NCBI GenBank assembly: GCA_014323965.1
Contig: JACONB010000027.1
Location: forward strand, 1-14,830
DNA from: Prochloron sp. SP5CPC1
Lineage (GTDB): Bacteria > Cyanobacteriota > Cyanobacteriia > Cyanobacteriales > Prochloraceae
Direction: 5' to 3'
Length of the DNA: 14,830 nucleotides
Shown here: positions 13,797-14,830 of the stretch, piece by piece
Layout of the letters: each line of letters starts with the position of its first letter
How positions within the stretch are numbered: the first letter of the stretch is position 1
The notes under the pieces: model-generated
Told to the model about the DNA's origin: nothing
The model's database searches: none
Seen by the model: the letters and a program-made list of their open reading frames with translations, nothing else
Position numbers and translations under genes: made by a program

Positions 13797-14768
13797 TCAA
13801 CCGTTAGCGGCGAAAAATTGAGGAACAACTTCCACACCTGGGGACACTTCAATCCAGAGGCTGTGGTCACCTCCCCCATGGGGGCGATAGAGAATCCGAC
13901 TGGGGCCCCTAATCGCCACCCCGTGGCAGTGGTGAACGGTTCCATCGCAAATAATATCGATTACCGGCAGGGGGGAGTTGCTGGCAATATTGGCACGAAT
14001 CTGTTTGGAGTTAATGAGAATAATAGTTTTCCCCGAGGGGGGACGGCACCAGGTGCCTTGAGGCCCCCGAGTCCCTGGAAAGATATGGGGCAACCCAGAA
14101 GCCCCCAAGGGTATCCGCCATCTTCCCGCCACTTTGGAGGCTCCAGCAATGCGACCCTGGCCGAGGAGCTGTCGGACCCGCTGGGGGCAAACTCCCAAAA
14201 GGTAAGCGGCTTCTTGTACGCCTACGGCTTGTTCCGGGTTACCGGGAGTCTGAAACTTGCTCCCTACCACCGGCACCTCAGGGTCAAGTTCCATCCACAA
14301 CCTCGCCCCGCAAATCAGGGCTGGTTTTGTGGGGCTGTAAACCAAGCGGGAGGGTCCGGTTATGTCCGCGCGGTGGCAATATTGGGACTGTTTGCCCAAT
14401 TTGACGCCGATGGCTGGACGGGAGCCTCCATCTTTACGGTTCCGGCCCAGCACCTGTTGGTTGGCATGGATGAATCCTTTCTGGGTGCGCTGGCCTATGT
14501 ACCAGTTAACCTTTGGGCCTCTTTTACCGGGGATGATTGTGGGCCTGCCCCTAGAAGTAGGAATCTGCCATTGGCGCCCCTGCTTCCGAGCACCTTCGAT
14601 TCTGCCTTGACCCAAGAGGATACGGAGGCGAACTGCGGATATTCCCAGGCGATGGGCTGCTTCGGCCACCCCGAGAGAAACTGTTGCGCTAGAGTTGGGA
14701 ATCTTCATGGGACTATTACAAAGTTCATTATTGTCTACGATATTACCAGATTTTTGGGAAACTGTCAA
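13797..14768 (-). CDS. Protein with two tandem [HTH + GPSR-domain] halves, possibly running past the window edge
   Basis: Two homologous halves follow one another. Each has a MerR/excisionase-like helix-turn-helix (VAEAAHRLGISAVRLRILLG, about 34-53, and VQEAAYLLGVCPQRVRQLLG, about 183-202) followed by QGRI.GA.K..GRW.IP, and then P.I.PG.RGP. Further on come CHRADITGPSRLVY in the first half and CHGVAIRGPSRILY in the second, with a closing LW.E..P.V.VV. The HTH suggests DNA binding; the GPSR domain is unknown to me. The start given is a TTG at 14768; an ATG at 14708 also precedes the first HTH. The frame stays open upstream to the edge, so a longer protein is possible. Base composition differs from the neighbours: two 60-base lines counted by hand gave 62-63% G+C, against 38% for one line in the adjacent repeats. 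Confidence 0.7.
   Translation of the reverse strand: MTVSQKSGNIVDNNELCNSPMKIPNSSATVSLGVAEAAHRLGISAVRLRILLGQGRIEGARKQGRQWQIPTSRGRPTIIPGKRGPKVNWYIGQRTQKGFIHANQQVLGRNRKDGGSRPAIGVKLGKQSQYCHRADITGPSRLVYSPTKPALICGARLWMELDPEVPVVGSKFQTPGNPEQAVGVQEAAYLLGVCPQRVRQLLGQGRIAGASKVAGRWRIPLGASGLPHIFPGTRGPQGTWCRPPSGKTIILINSKQIRANIASNSPLPVIDIICDGTVHHCHGVAIRGPSRILYRPHGGGDHSLWIEVSPGVEVVPQFFAANG
14678..14700. repeat. 23-base direct repeat, copy 1 (inside the HTH gene)
   Basis: AAACTGTTGCGCTAGAGTT plus GGGA, identical to the copy at 14786-14808. The offset is 108 bases, exactly 36 codons, and both copies encode PNSSATV on the minus strand in the same frame. Confidence 0.85.
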
Positions 14769-14785
14769 GATAGCTGGGAGAAAAA

Positions 14786-14808
14786 AAACTGTTGCGCTAG
14801 AGTTGGGA
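14786..14808. repeat. 23-base direct repeat, copy 2 (upstream of the HTH gene)
   Basis: Second copy of the 23-base repeat. On the minus strand it is followed by a run of eight T, where copy 1 has three T and then CTCTC. That looks like slippage or a five-base insertion in this copy. Confidence 0.85.
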
Positions 14809-14830
14809 TTGGGCAGAGAGGGGATAAATA

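Overview
The window looks like the chromosome of a cyanobacterium, probably a filamentous one. The main evidence is the very frequent palindrome GCGATCGC (HIP1), both inside and between genes, together with cyanobacterial-type panB, recR and hisF sequences and several families of degraded intergenic repeats. The genus cannot be named from the sequence alone.

Left part (1-3834) is ordinary housekeeping DNA, almost all on the minus strand. Read in the direction of transcription it holds hisF (histidine synthesis), a small two-helix membrane protein, tRNA-Ala(GGC) with a well-formed promoter, recR (recombinational repair) starting 28 bases after the tRNA, a TPR-repeat exported or lipoprotein-type protein, and panB (pantothenate synthesis). 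The tail of an unidentified plus-strand gene overlaps the end of panB. recR has no ATG, GTG or TTG where the family start should be; an ATT codon behind GGAGG is the best candidate.

A 560-base gap without a convincing gene (3835-4394) leads into the accessory part. Here a plus-strand cluster holds a 1652-residue protein with a LamG (concanavalin A-like) domain and a helical module present at both ends, a 56-residue helical protein, and a fibre-like protein with GIGT repeats and a lectin-like tail. The fibre gene is split by a frameshift near 11530. About 650 bases between the giant gene and the small gene consist of degraded copies of the giant gene's own 3' end. I think the three genes belong together, as a surface-adhesion or tail-fibre-like module, but their biochemical role is not known to me.

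Right part (12112-14830): a solitary PD-(D/E)XK nuclease-like gene, then about 900 bases of HIP1-rich DNA containing a mosaic tandem duplication (420 and about 382 bases) whose units carry remains of a phage or plasmid replication-protein N-terminus, and finally a GC-rich minus-strand gene encoding two tandem copies of [helix-turn-helix + GPSR domain]. Its frame stays open to the window edge, and a 23-base direct repeat, exactly 36 codons apart and in the same frame, marks its 5' region.
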